In this document: positions 1 through 8,167 of the stretch, one piece after another
How the letters are laid out: every line of letters starts with the position of its first letter
How positions within the stretch are numbered: the first letter of the stretch is position 1
Assembly: GCA_002437435.1 (NCBI GenBank)
Contig: DJPV01000093.1
Span: forward strand, 1-17,520
DNA length: 17,520 nucleotides
Reading direction: 5' to 3'
From: Lachnospiraceae bacterium UBA6403
GTDB lineage: Bacteria; Bacillota; Clostridia; Lachnospirales; Lachnospiraceae
Notes under the pieces: generated by a model
Database searches by the model: none
Told to the model about the DNA's origin: nothing
The model's input: the letters and a program-made list of their open reading frames with translations, nothing else
Position numbers and translations under genes: made by a program

Positions 1-414
1 CTGATCGAAGCAGGCATAGAGATGCGGCATAATACCGAGAACTGTAATGTACCGATGTACCGGACAGATATTGACTGTGAACCGGCAGGTATGTTCTCAG
101 GAAAGATGGTCGTCAGCATGCGTCCGATCCCATATCATCAGTTAGTAAAAGCAGTAACGGTAACAGCGAGACTTCCAAAGGTGCATGGGTCACCGATCCA
201 TATCGGAGATCCGTCCGTGATCGGTATACAGGATATTAACAAACCGGATTTTGGAGATGCTGTAACCATCCACGAGGGTGAAGTTCCTGTATTCTGGTGC
301 TGTGGTGTGACTCCACAGTCGGTTGTAATGAATTCCAAACCGGAATTTGTGATTACCCATGCACCCGGACATATGCTGATAACAGATATCAAAAATGCAG
401 ATCTGAAGGACTAG
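1..414 (+). CDS. YcsI/DUF1445 family protein (putative hydro-lyase), 3' part
   Basis: The reading frame is open from base 1 and ends at the TAG at 412-414, so the N-terminus lies upstream of the window. The 137 visible residues carry the hallmarks of the DUF1445 (B. subtilis YcsI) family: the core FWCCGVTPQ and a near-terminal [12 protein letters not shown]. The family is annotated as putative hydro-lyase and is related to D-glutamate cyclase, but the substrate here cannot be read from sequence. The next gene on the same strand is pxpA, 93 bp away. In B. subtilis ycsI also sits in the cluster with ycsF (pxpA) and the kipI/kipA (pxpB/pxpC) genes, so a role around 5-oxoproline/glutamate metabolism is a reasonable inference. 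An in-frame ATG at 22 is internal and has no ribosome binding site. Confidence 0.88.
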   Translation: MIEAGIEMRHNTENCNVPMYRTDIDCEPAGMFSGKMVVSMRPIPYHQLVKAVTVTARLPKVHGSPIHIGDPSVIGIQDINKPDFGDAVTIHEGEVPVFWCCGVTPQSVVMNSKPEFVITHAPGHMLITDIKNADLKD

Positions 415-507
415 AGCAACAAAAGAAACAGGAAAAAAGATAGCACGACAGGAAAAATATATATAAATATTTCAAATGAATTAGATTCAGAAAAGAAGGT
501 GGCTTAC

Positions 508-1263
508 ATGAAAAAAGTAGATCTGAACTGTGATTTAGGTGAGAGCTTTGGAGCATACAAGATCGGTCTGGATGGAGAGGTCATCCCATACATATCATCT
601 GCAAATATTGCCTGCGGGTTTCATGCCTCGGATCCGGTCGTAATGGCACATACGGTAGCAATGGCAAAAGAACATGGCTGTTCGGTCGGTGCACATCCGG
701 GATTCCCGGATCTTATGGGATTTGGAAGAAGGCAGATGCAGATCACACCGGAAGAAGCGAAGGATTATATCATTTATCAGGTGGGTGCGCTTGCAGCATT
801 CTGCAGGTCACAGGAAATCCGGATGCATCATGTCAAGCCGCATGGGGCGTTATATAATATGGCAGCCGTTGACTATTCTCTGGCAAGGGCTGTCTGTGAA
901 GGAATCTATGTGGTAGATCCGGAGCTTGTTCTGCTGGGTCTGGCAGGTAGTGAACTCTTAAAAGCGGCAGAAGATACCGGCTTACGATATGCGAGTGAAG
1001 TCTTTGCAGACCGTGCTTATAATGAGGATGGAACCCTTGTATCGAGAAAACTTCCCGGTGCAGTTATTACCGATGAAGAACTTGCCGTACAGCGAGTCCT
1101 TCGAATGGTGAATGTACAGAAAGTAACCTCGATAACAGGACAAGATATCACGATACGGCCGGATTCTATCTGTGTACATGGGGATAATCAGAAGGCCTTA
1201 CAGTTTGTACAGAAGATTCGGGATGCTTTGATCAAAGAGCAGATCGAGATAAAACCATTTTAG
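508..1263 (+). CDS. pxpA: 5-oxoprolinase subunit A (LamB/YcsF family)
   Basis: A 251-residue protein of normal length for PxpA/YcsF. Seen: the N-terminal DLNCDLGE (residues 5-12), IACGFHA (34-40), GAHPGFPD (61-68) and the KPHGALYN block, all typical of the family fold. In the family PxpA acts with PxpB and PxpC to open 5-oxo-L-proline to L-glutamate with ATP hydrolysis. pxpB and pxpC are not in this window and may lie upstream of the DUF1445 gene. The start was set at ATG 508 because AGAAGGTGG lies just before it. A GTG at 499 is in frame but falls inside that ribosome binding site. It follows the DUF1445 gene and precedes the acetolactate synthase gene by 67 bp, so co-transcription is plausible. 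Family assignment is firm; the complete enzyme is inferred. Confidence 0.93.
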   Translation: MKKVDLNCDLGESFGAYKIGLDGEVIPYISSANIACGFHASDPVVMAHTVAMAKEHGCSVGAHPGFPDLMGFGRRQMQITPEEAKDYIIYQVGALAAFCRSQEIRMHHVKPHGALYNMAAVDYSLARAVCEGIYVVDPELVLLGLAGSELLKAAEDTGLRYASEVFADRAYNEDGTLVSRKLPGAVITDEELAVQRVLRMVNVQKVTSITGQDITIRPDSICVHGDNQKALQFVQKIRDALIKEQIEIKPF

Positions 1264-1330
1264 ACAGTGAGCAGAGATTTGATTAGTAGCAAATCAGACG
1301 ATATCTCTAGCTGATATAGGAGAAAATACC

Positions 1331-3031
1331 ATGGGAGAGAATAATAAGATGAATGTAGCGCAGATGTTGATTAAAAGTCTGGAACATGAAGGCGTAAAAT
1401 ACATATTTGGCATTCCGGGAGAAGAAAATCTCGATGTTATGGATGCATTAAAAGATTCCAATATTTCATTTATAACAACAAGACATGAGCAGGGAGCAGC
1501 ATTCATGGCGGATGTTTATGGACGACTGACAGGAAAAGCAGGCGTATGTCTGTCGACACTTGGACCCGGTGCGACGAATCTGATTACAGGAGTGGCGGAT
1601 GCAAACAGCGACGGTGCTCCGCTCGTAGCGGTCACAGGACAGCTCGGGACGGATAAGATGCATCTGACTTCTCACCAGTATCTGGATCTGGAGGCATTGT
1701 TTAAGCCGATCACGAAGCGGACAAAGATGATCATGCGTCCGGAATCTGTAAACGAGATTGTTCGTTTGGCATTCAAATATGCGGAGAGTGAGAAGCCGGG
1801 TGCAACGCATATCAATCTGCCGGAGGATATTGCAAAGGAAGAAGTGCCGGAAGGTGTATCCCGTAAATTTATCACGACAGCACCGAAGAATAAAGAATAT
1901 GCAGATATTGAAAGCATTGAGCATGCTGCTGCTGCGATCTTTCAGGCAGAGCATCCGGTCATCCTTGCCGGACATTCGGCTGTCCGGGCAAAGGCATCAG
2001 AGGCGTTGACGGAATTTGCAACGAATCTGAAAATTCCTGTTGTAAATACAATGATGGCAAAAGGAATTATTCCATATGATAATCCGTATTCGATGTGGAC
2101 GATTGGCATTCCGCAGAAGGATTACCAGAATGTGATACTGGAAAAGGCGGATCTGATCATTGCAGTCGGTTATGACATTGTCGAATTTGCACCGATCAAA
2201 TGGAATCTGAAGGATGACCACAAGATCATTCATATTGATTCCCGTCCATCCCATGTTAATAAATTATATCAGCCTGTGACAGAGGTGATCGGAGATATCA
2301 GTGATTCGTTAGAGAAGATCGGTAACCGATGCCATCGGACGAAGGAACCGGAACAGGCTCTGGCGATAAAGAAGCGGATGAGTGAGGAACATGAGCAGTA
2401 TGAAAATGATATGGCATACCCGGTTAAGCCACAGAAGATCTTATGCGATATCCGATCCGTCATGGGCAAAAAGGATATTCTGGTATCTGATGTAGGGGCT
2501 CATAAGATGTGGATATCCAGACATTATAACTGTTATGAACCAAATACATGTCTGATCTCAAATGGTTTTGCAACGATGGGCATATCGGTTCCCGGTTCGA
2601 TTGCAGCAAAGATGTTATACCCGGATAGAAAAGTGCTCGCTGTTACAGGTGATGGTGGATTTATGATGAACTGTCAGGAGATTGAGACAGCAGTTCGGAT
2701 GAATATTCCGATCGTGGTTCTCATTATGCGGGATGACAGTTATGGATTAATCAAATGGAAGCAGGATGATCGATTTGGCGAACACTGTTTTGTAGACTTT
2801 ACAAATCCGGATTTTGTAAAAATGGCAGAGAGTATGCATGCGGTCGGACTTCGTGTAGATAAAACAGAAGATTTGAAGAATGTTCTGGAACAGGCGTTTG
2901 CATCAAAAAAAGTCTGCATAATCGACTGTCCGGTCGACTATGCAGAAAATACAAAACTGACAGAACATCTGAAACAGGTGATTGCAGAAACGGAAACGAC
3001 AGGAAGTGCCGTATTTACAGCGAAAAAATAA
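1331..3031 (+). CDS. alsS: acetolactate synthase, AlsS-like ThDP-dependent enzyme
   Basis: A 566-residue thiamine diphosphate enzyme with the usual three domains: pyrimidine-binding (about 8-170), central (about 190-325) and pyrophosphate-binding (about 375-540). Seen: the catalytic glutamate E53 in RHEQGAAFMA, LGPGATNL (77-84), DVGAHKMW (387-394) and the diphosphate/Mg motif starting GDGGF at 440. The C-terminal half follows catabolic AlsS closely (DVGxHxxWxSR, LETAVR-like helix, VDYAEN near the end). The second half of the ThDP motif reads MRDDSYG instead of the usual N-containing form. Expected reaction: two pyruvate to 2-acetolactate plus CO2. No ilvN-type regulatory subunit or alsD decarboxylase lies beside it, so overflow versus biosynthetic use is unresolved, and another ThDP activity cannot be excluded. 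TATAGGAG precedes ATG 1331; an ATG at 1349 is a weaker alternative. Confidence 0.85.
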   Translation: MGENNKMNVAQMLIKSLEHEGVKYIFGIPGEENLDVMDALKDSNISFITTRHEQGAAFMADVYGRLTGKAGVCLSTLGPGATNLITGVADANSDGAPLVAVTGQLGTDKMHLTSHQYLDLEALFKPITKRTKMIMRPESVNEIVRLAFKYAESEKPGATHINLPEDIAKEEVPEGVSRKFITTAPKNKEYADIESIEHAAAAIFQAEHPVILAGHSAVRAKASEALTEFATNLKIPVVNTMMAKGIIPYDNPYSMWTIGIPQKDYQNVILEKADLIIAVGYDIVEFAPIKWNLKDDHKIIHIDSRPSHVNKLYQPVTEVIGDISDSLEKIGNRCHRTKEPEQALAIKKRMSEEHEQYENDMAYPVKPQKILCDIRSVMGKKDILVSDVGAHKMWISRHYNCYEPNTCLISNGFATMGISVPGSIAAKMLYPDRKVLAVTGDGGFMMNCQEIETAVRMNIPIVVLIMRDDSYGLIKWKQDDRFGEHCFVDFTNPDFVKMAESMHAVGLRVDKTEDLKNVLEQAFASKKVCIIDCPVDYAENTKLTEHLKQVIAETETTGSAVFTAKK

Positions 3032-3141
3032 CGGCTATGGGGATAGAAACAGACGCAGAGCGAAGCATTCTTTTTTTGATATGATCAGACCGGCAGAATC
3101 TATTACAATGTCTTAGTAATCCTGAAAAATACGAATTATTA

Positions 3142-4863
3142 TTATATTTTTTTAGTCTTTGTCATGTATTCTTTAAAGGAGGCATGCAGACTTCGTTCGA
3201 TATTTGGAACAATAAGACCATTTTCATTATTCTGCCATACTGCCTGTAGAAAGAATGAATATCCGGTCAGAAACCGATTCTTTGTAAAGGCATCGGTTTC
3301 TTCCTGATCCTGAAAACGATATAATTCAATATCATCATGATATAGAATTTCGCCAGCGGTGTGGAATTGTTTATCCGTACAGTACCATTTGTAGATGCCG
3401 TTAAAGGTTGTACGACAGTACCATCCAAGGAAAGTAAAACCTTTATAGCGGAAAGGATTCTTTGCCAATTTTACAACCGCATTACCATTGTATTTTTTAT
3501 TTGGACGAAATTCGATTGATTTTTCCCGGATCGATTTATTCAATCCAAAAGTGAATAACCGACAGCTAAGATTTTTATTTTTGGCAGAGGAGGCATAGAT
3601 CAGGTTAAATGGTTCTTTCTTAAAATGCGAATCTACAAGATTATATTTCTTTTCAACAGAATGAATTGCATTCAGTATGAAATCATTGGAGACTTTCCTT
3701 TTTTCATCCAGAATTTGATTTACCTTTCCGTAATCGATCTCTTTTTCTGATTTTGTGCTGTCATAGTTTTTTGTAAAACGTCGATCTTCTAATTCGAAAG
3801 TTTTTAAAATCGTGTTAACCTTATCCCCATGTCTTGCGCCAACATAAAATTGTTTCTCAAATAAGATCGAGAATGCACAGGCATGGAATGAATTAGTAAA
3901 AATGTATTCTGCCTGTTCAATATATCCAAGCCATTCATCCGGACCGGCATTATAGATAACCCTGTAATCGCCTTCTTCCGGAAGATGGACATTGCTTACA
4001 TAAGAGGACAGGATGATAAGCTCCAAATCTTTTTCCTCTGCAAATGCCAGAGCCTTATTAATGGTGTCGATTGCACGCTCCATCACAGCATAGAGCAGGA
4101 CATATTTGCGTTCCTGATTTCTAGGTGGAAGTGCAATATCATGCCAGAACTTTTTATCCTTCAAGAACACAGGATCCAATACCACTGGAACATCTTTTCC
4201 GGTCAGTTCATGAATATGTTCGGCGAAACTAGGCTCTCTTGCAGCAATTGCCTCAAATGGGGTTGTATATTCAATAAATTTTTTTTCCTGTTCTTTTGTC
4301 CATCCATTAAAAACACCACGGCTGACTGCGTATCCTATCTTAGGGGCATTTTTCATAGGCTCGGTAGCAAGAAAAAAGCCGCGGTCAAAACCCTTATCCT
4401 GATAGTATTGCCAGATAACGTCCGTTACACAAATGTAGCAGTCGAAATCCAATTTCTGATTATCCAGATCGTCATGATGATAAGTTTCTTTGGTACGGAC
4501 ATAATGAGCATTAATAAAGTTTTCAAATTTTTGATACCGCTTCGGCCATACTGTGTACAGCGTAACATACTTTTTAAGTGTAAGCATTTTCTGGTTATGC
4601 TTATGCGTCCAGACCATTTGTTCATCTTTTGTAAGATTTTTTGGCATTACTTCGGTCAGGACTTTGTTGTAGCCATGCTGCAGATAAAAATGCAGAGGAT
4701 AGATCGGATCATATTCTTTGTTATTGTAGATGGGCATATAGTCAATGACTGTACTTTCGATTCCATGATCTAATAAAAATTGCTGGAAAGCAAATGTGTG
4801 TAAAGGACACGCAAAATTGAGAGATTTTGTATGTGTATTTATTGAAATTATTCCCGTCTTCAA
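3142..4863 (-). CDS. polysaccharide pyruvyl transferase-family protein with extra C-terminal domain
   Basis: A 573-residue protein. Residues 1-360 fit the polysaccharide pyruvyl transferase fold: an N-terminal strand with FQQFLLDHG and a later TNSFHACAFSILFEKQF (323-339), matching the family's T-x-SFH-x3-FSI-x-F-x-K-x-F signature. Such enzymes move pyruvate ketals from PEP onto cell-surface glycans; the acceptor cannot be read here. About residues 470-545 form an added aromatic-rich module (GFTFLGWYC, YKWYC, AVWQ) that resembles the GWY/W-ending repeat of InlB-B type domains. The start is a TTG at 4861-4863, chosen because GGGAGG lies 10 bases upstream and no ATG exists near the conserved N-terminus. 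The gene stands alone with its own likely promoter. No signal peptide is seen, so the protein is probably cytoplasmic. Family is likely, exact role unknown. Confidence 0.72.
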   Translation of the reverse strand: MKTGIISINTHTKSLNFACPLHTFAFQQFLLDHGIESTVIDYMPIYNNKEYDPIYPLHFYLQHGYNKVLTEVMPKNLTKDEQMVWTHKHNQKMLTLKKYVTLYTVWPKRYQKFENFINAHYVRTKETYHHDDLDNQKLDFDCYICVTDVIWQYYQDKGFDRGFFLATEPMKNAPKIGYAVSRGVFNGWTKEQEKKFIEYTTPFEAIAAREPSFAEHIHELTGKDVPVVLDPVFLKDKKFWHDIALPPRNQERKYVLLYAVMERAIDTINKALAFAEEKDLELIILSSYVSNVHLPEEGDYRVIYNAGPDEWLGYIEQAEYIFTNSFHACAFSILFEKQFYVGARHGDKVNTILKTFELEDRRFTKNYDSTKSEKEIDYGKVNQILDEKRKVSNDFILNAIHSVEKKYNLVDSHFKKEPFNLIYASSAKNKNLSCRLFTFGLNKSIREKSIEFRPNKKYNGNAVVKLAKNPFRYKGFTFLGWYCRTTFNGIYKWYCTDKQFHTAGEILYHDDIELYRFQDQEETDAFTKNRFLTGYSFFLQAVWQNNENGLIVPNIERSLHASFKEYMTKTKKI

Positions 4864-4917
4864 AATGATAGTTCCTCCCTGAGTCTAATTTATTAACCTT
4901 AACTGACAGTATATATA

Positions 4918-4949
4918 ATTATATTATCGTATTAATATATATAAATCAA
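4918..4949 (-). promoter_or_regulatory. sigma-A-type promoter for the pyruvyl transferase-family gene
   Basis: On the minus strand TTGATT (4944-4949) and TAATAT (4921-4926) are separated by 17 bases; an overlapping TATAAT at 4918-4923 is a second possible -10. The start of transcription would give a leader of roughly 50 bases before the TTG start. The region is very AT-rich, so chance matches are possible. Confidence 0.45.
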
Positions 4950-4950
4950 G

Positions 4951-4994
4951 CGAAAAAGGCTAATCTGGATATGTGTTGTGAGAAAACATTAGCC
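4951..4994 (-). terminator. intrinsic terminator downstream of tex
   Basis: On the minus strand GGCTAAT (4988-4994, overlapping the tex stop codon) pairs with ATTAGCC (4958-4964), followed directly by five T's (4953-4957). The loop is long, about 23 bases, so strength is uncertain. It sits immediately before the promoter of the next minus-strand gene. Confidence 0.5.
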
Positions 4995-7136
4995 GATATC
5001 TTTCATGGTGAGCTGGATTCGTTTTTTTGCAAGATCCACGCCCATAACCTTAACTGTCACGATGTCACCAACGCTTACGACATCCAATGGATGTTTGATG
5101 AATTTGTCCGACATCTGAGAGATGTGAACCAGACCGTCTTGATGTACACCAATATCAACAAATGCACCGAAATCGATTACGTTACGGATGGTTCCTTTTA
5201 AGATCATGCCTTCCTTTAAGTCCTTCATTTCAAGGATGTCACCACGCAGGATTGGCTGTGGCATTTCACTTCTTGGATCTCTAGCCGGTTTTTCCAGTTC
5301 TTTTACAAGGTCGGTGACAGTTACGATTCCGACACCCAGTTCTTTTGCAAGCACTTTGATATTTCCTGCGGCTTTTGTGATACCCCTTAACTGACCGGAT
5401 GCAAGATTGTCCATGGAATATCCGAGATGCTTGATCAGTGTTTCGGCAATTTCATAGCTTTCCGGGTGTACAGAGGTAGCATCCAGCGGATTTGTACCAC
5501 CGGAGATCCTCATAAATCCGGCACACTGTTCAAATGCTTTCGGACCAAGCTTTGCAACCTTTAACAGTTCTTTTCTATTCTTAAAACGACCATTCGCTTC
5601 CCGGTATTCTACGATATTTTTTGCGAGTGTTTTTGTAATACCGGAGATATGTTCCATCAGAGGAGCAGAAGCAGTATTCAGATCCACGCCAACCTGGTTT
5701 ACGGAATCTTCCACAACAGCGTCTAACGCTTCCGTCAGTTTCTTCTGGTTCATGTCATGCTGGTACTGACCAACACCGATCGCTTTCGGATCGATCTTAA
5801 CCAGTTCCGCGAGCGGATCCTGAAGTCTTCTTGCAATCGAAGCAGCACTACGCTGACCAACATCAAAGTTCGGGAATTCTTCGGTTGCAAGTTTACTTGC
5901 AGAATAGACGGATGCTCCGGCTTCATTTACGATCACATACTGAACCTTTGTATCCAGTTCATGGATAAGAGCTGCAATGACCACCTCGGATTCACGGGAA
6001 GCAGTTCCATTTCCGACAGAGATCAGTGAGATATTATATTTTTTGATCAGATCCTTTAAGATCTTCTTTGATTCTTCCACCTTGTTCTGAGGAGCGGTCG
6101 GGTAGATGACTTTCGTAGCAAGAACCTTTCCTGTTGCATCAACGACTGCCAGCTTACATCCGGTACGGAATGCAGGATCCCAGCCCAGAACGACATGACC
6201 GTTGATCGGTGGCTGCATTAAGAGCTGCTTTAAGTTACTGCCAAATACTTTGATAGCACCATCTTCGGCAGCTTCCGTCAGGTTGCTTCTGATATCACGT
6301 TCGATGGATGGAGCGATCAGTCGTTCGTAGCTGTCAGCGATTGTGTCCTTTAAGATGTCATTTGTATTTGGATTATTCCGTACGACCACTTCCCGGATCA
6401 AATAGCCGATGATCTCATCAACCGGGGCTTCAATCTTAACAGAGAGGAATTTTTCCTTTTCACCACGGTTAATGGCAAGTGTGCGGTATCCGGTCATTTT
6501 GCGGACGGGAGTACTGAAATCATAATACATTTCATATACAGACTCTGCCTCAGGATCTTTTGCAGCAGTTATAAGGACACCTTTATCCATTGTCCTGTTG
6601 CGTATCTCAGTTCGATATTCGGCATTATCCGAAATGGATTCTGCGATAATGTCCATAGCTCCGGCGATTGCTTCTTCTGCGGAGTGTACTTCTTTTTCTT
6701 CTGATACATAGGTGAGAGCTTCTTCCATGATCGGTTTGTTTGTCATCTGAAGAGAGATGATATTTGCAAGCCCCGTAAGTCCCTTGCTCTGTGCGATCGT
6801 AGCACGTGTTTTTCTTTTTTGCTTATATGGACGGTACAGATCTTCAACAGCCACCAGAGCTTCGGCAGCCAGAATGGATTGCTTCAATTCGTCGGTGAGC
6901 ATACCCTGTTCTTCGATCGATGCGATGACCTTTTCCTTTCGGTCTTCCAGACCTCTGAGGTAAGTGAGCCGTTCATCCAGAGTACGAAGCTGCTCATCAT
7001 TTAAAGCGCCGGTAGCTTCTTTTCTGTATCTTGCAATAAAAGGAATTGTATTTCCCTCATCTATCAGTTTAACGGCAGCGGCTACCTGCTCCTGCCGACA
7101 CATAAGTTCCTGACTGATCTTTAAAATAATATCCAT
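4989..7136 (-). CDS. tex: Tex-family RNA-binding transcription accessory protein
   Basis: A 715-residue protein of standard Tex length. Domains in order: N-terminal helical Tex_N region (about 1-180, including IPFIARYRKEATG), YqgF RNase H-like domain (about 312-440, with VLGWDPAFRTG and GNGTASRE), helix-hairpin-helix region (about 480-560, with VGVDLNTAS and GPKAFEQCAGF), and a C-terminal S1 domain (about 641-713, with GTIRNVIDFGAFVDIG and DGLVHISQMS). Tex binds nucleic acid and is linked to transcription and RNA handling in other bacteria. The start was placed at ATG 7134-7136, preceded by AAAGAGG, since MDIILKISQE is the usual N-terminus. A start 17 codons upstream lacks family support. It has its own promoter at 7260-7288 and ends in a hairpin overlapping its stop codon. 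Confidence 0.95.
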   Translation of the reverse strand: MDIILKISQELMCRQEQVAAAVKLIDEGNTIPFIARYRKEATGALNDEQLRTLDERLTYLRGLEDRKEKVIASIEEQGMLTDELKQSILAAEALVAVEDLYRPYKQKRKTRATIAQSKGLTGLANIISLQMTNKPIMEEALTYVSEEKEVHSAEEAIAGAMDIIAESISDNAEYRTEIRNRTMDKGVLITAAKDPEAESVYEMYYDFSTPVRKMTGYRTLAINRGEKEKFLSVKIEAPVDEIIGYLIREVVVRNNPNTNDILKDTIADSYERLIAPSIERDIRSNLTEAAEDGAIKVFGSNLKQLLMQPPINGHVVLGWDPAFRTGCKLAVVDATGKVLATKVIYPTAPQNKVEESKKILKDLIKKYNISLISVGNGTASRESEVVIAALIHELDTKVQYVIVNEAGASVYSASKLATEEFPNFDVGQRSAASIARRLQDPLAELVKIDPKAIGVGQYQHDMNQKKLTEALDAVVEDSVNQVGVDLNTASAPLMEHISGITKTLAKNIVEYREANGRFKNRKELLKVAKLGPKAFEQCAGFMRISGGTNPLDATSVHPESYEIAETLIKHLGYSMDNLASGQLRGITKAAGNIKVLAKELGVGIVTVTDLVKELEKPARDPRSEMPQPILRGDILEMKDLKEGMILKGTIRNVIDFGAFVDIGVHQDGLVHISQMSDKFIKHPLDVVSVGDIVTVKVMGVDLAKKRIQLTMKDIG

Positions 7137-7259
7137 AATCGTGAAACCTCTTTCTTTGTTTGTTTGTTTCATTTTTCCGACAGACAATTACGGAACATTC
7201 GATATAATCTCATATCCAGACATAATTTTGTAATTGTTTGTTACCGGAAAGCAGAATTT

Positions 7260-7288
7260 AGTATATGCGAAATTTCGGCAGGATTCAA
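7260..7288 (-). promoter_or_regulatory. sigma-A-type promoter for tex
   Basis: Minus strand TTGAAT (7283-7288), 17-base spacer, TATACT (7260-7265). The predicted leader to ATG 7136 is about 115 bases. No riboswitch-like structure was recognised in the leader. Confidence 0.5.
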
Positions 7289-7375
7289 GGCTGGCGGCAG
7301 ACAAATTATAGAAAAGTATCAAATAAAAAGTATGGACTGATAAAAAAAGAAGTATCTATAAAATGACAGATTTGC

Positions 7376-7404
7376 TGGAAAGATATGTAAGGCTGTGTTA
7401 TACT
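7376..7404 (+). promoter_or_regulatory. extended -10 promoter for the HD-domain gene
   Basis: TATACT at 7399-7404 is preceded by TG-T (an extended -10), with TGGAAA at 7376-7381 as a weak -35 at 17-base spacing. Transcription would start near 7411. That rules out the ATG at 7363 and supports translation from 7471. Confidence 0.5.
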
Positions 7405-7470
7405 GAAACAGACACAAGGTGTGGGTGGACATGTCCGGTTATGTCATATAAAATGCCCCGAGGGGATGGA

Positions 7471-8115
7471 ATGGAGCAGAACATGCAGGGTTTTACAAAT
7501 ACATCAGATGGAAATGAAACAGTTTCTTATATAGAAGATGTCAGTTGTCAGACAGATTGTGTGGAGGTTGCGATGGCATTTGCAAAGAAATGTCATCAGG
7601 GACAGACACGTCTTGGAAGAGATGGCAAAGTGCCATATTATGATGAACATATACTCGGTGTTTATCATATATTAAAGGATGAATGCCATGTAGAGGATGA
7701 AGCTGTACTTGTAGCTGCATTATTGCACGATACGGTAGAAGATACGGACTGTACATTTGAAGATATTGAACAGGTCTTTGGTACGGATATCAGAGATCAT
7801 GTATATTTATTAAGTAAACTCCAAGGAGAGACCTTTTCCGATTATTCTAAACGTCTTTTTGACCACGCTCCGGCACAGGTTATCATGATCAAACTTGCAG
7901 ACAGACTGCATAATCTAAGAACTATCCTTTTTGTATCCAATCGTAAATGGATCCAGAGAAAAGTAAATCAGACTTATACCGATATCCTTGACCGGTTGGA
8001 ACAGGTAAAGGAGAATCTAGGAGAGGACTATGCTTCAGAGATATCCATGTTAAAAGATAAAATTATCAAACAGCTCGCTGTTGTTCAGGCAGAATTGGAC
8101 AAGGAGCGTGGTTAA
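7471..8115 (+). CDS. stand-alone HD-domain phosphohydrolase resembling the Rel/SpoT alarmone hydrolase domain
   Basis: A 214-residue protein that is essentially one HD domain. All metal and catalytic positions of the (p)ppGpp hydrolase domain are present: H42 (KKCHQGQ), H86-D87 and E90-D91 (LLHDTVEDTD), and D144 (KLADRLHNLRT). The order and surroundings follow the Rel/SpoT hydrolase half. No synthetase, TGS or ACT domain follows, and the C-terminus (about 160-214) is a charged helix. It could be a small alarmone hydrolase that degrades ppGpp to GDP plus pyrophosphate, but other nucleotide substrates are possible for HD proteins. ATG 7471 is favoured because AGGGG lies 5 bases upstream and the promoter maps to 7376-7404. 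It is a single-gene unit, closed by the strong bidirectional terminator shared with ung. Confidence 0.85.
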   Translation: MEQNMQGFTNTSDGNETVSYIEDVSCQTDCVEVAMAFAKKCHQGQTRLGRDGKVPYYDEHILGVYHILKDECHVEDEAVLVAALLHDTVEDTDCTFEDIEQVFGTDIRDHVYLLSKLQGETFSDYSKRLFDHAPAQVIMIKLADRLHNLRTILFVSNRKWIQRKVNQTYTDILDRLEQVKENLGEDYASEISMLKDKIIKQLAVVQAELDKERG

Positions 8116-8117
8116 TA

Positions 8118-8165
8118 AATAAGAAATCTGCCCTTGGTGAAATATCCAAGGGCAGATTTCTTATT
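8118..8165. terminator. bidirectional terminator between the HD gene and ung
   Basis: A perfect 20-bp inverted repeat (arms 8118-8137 and 8146-8165) with an 8-base loop. The stem core is CTGCCCTTGG/CCAAGGGCAG, with AT-rich ends that give U-rich tracts on either strand. It occupies almost the whole gap between the two convergent genes. Confidence 0.9.
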
Positions 8166-8167
8166 AG

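Noticed and set aside
1273..1308. Hairpin between pxpA and the acetolactate synthase gene (GATTTG/CAAATC with an outer AGAGAT/ATCTCT)
   Set aside because: There is no T tract after it and the stems are AT-rich, so it is not a credible terminator; a weak regulatory role cannot be shown.
1466..1975. 169-codon minus-strand frame opposite the acetolactate synthase gene
   Set aside because: The plus strand carries full ThDP-enzyme motifs through this interval; the minus frame shows no domain or start signal.
3032..3141. Convergent gap after the acetolactate synthase gene, with T-runs at about 3070-3076 and 3150-3156
   Set aside because: I looked for a stem before each T-run on both strands and found only a 5-bp AT-type pairing (ATTAC/GTAAT), so I do not call a terminator.
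3985..4773. 262-codon open frame on the plus strand inside the pyruvyl transferase-family gene
   Set aside because: It is antisense to a gene with recognisable family motifs, has no ribosome binding site, and its composition is Cys/Phe/Ile-rich as expected of a shadow frame.
4971..5201. 76-codon plus-strand frame opposite the 3' end of tex
   Set aside because: It lies antisense to the conserved S1 domain and has no start signals.
7363..7470. N-terminal extension of the HD protein by 36 codons
   Set aside because: The extended -10 promoter at 7399-7404 lies inside it, and a good ribosome binding site precedes ATG 7471.
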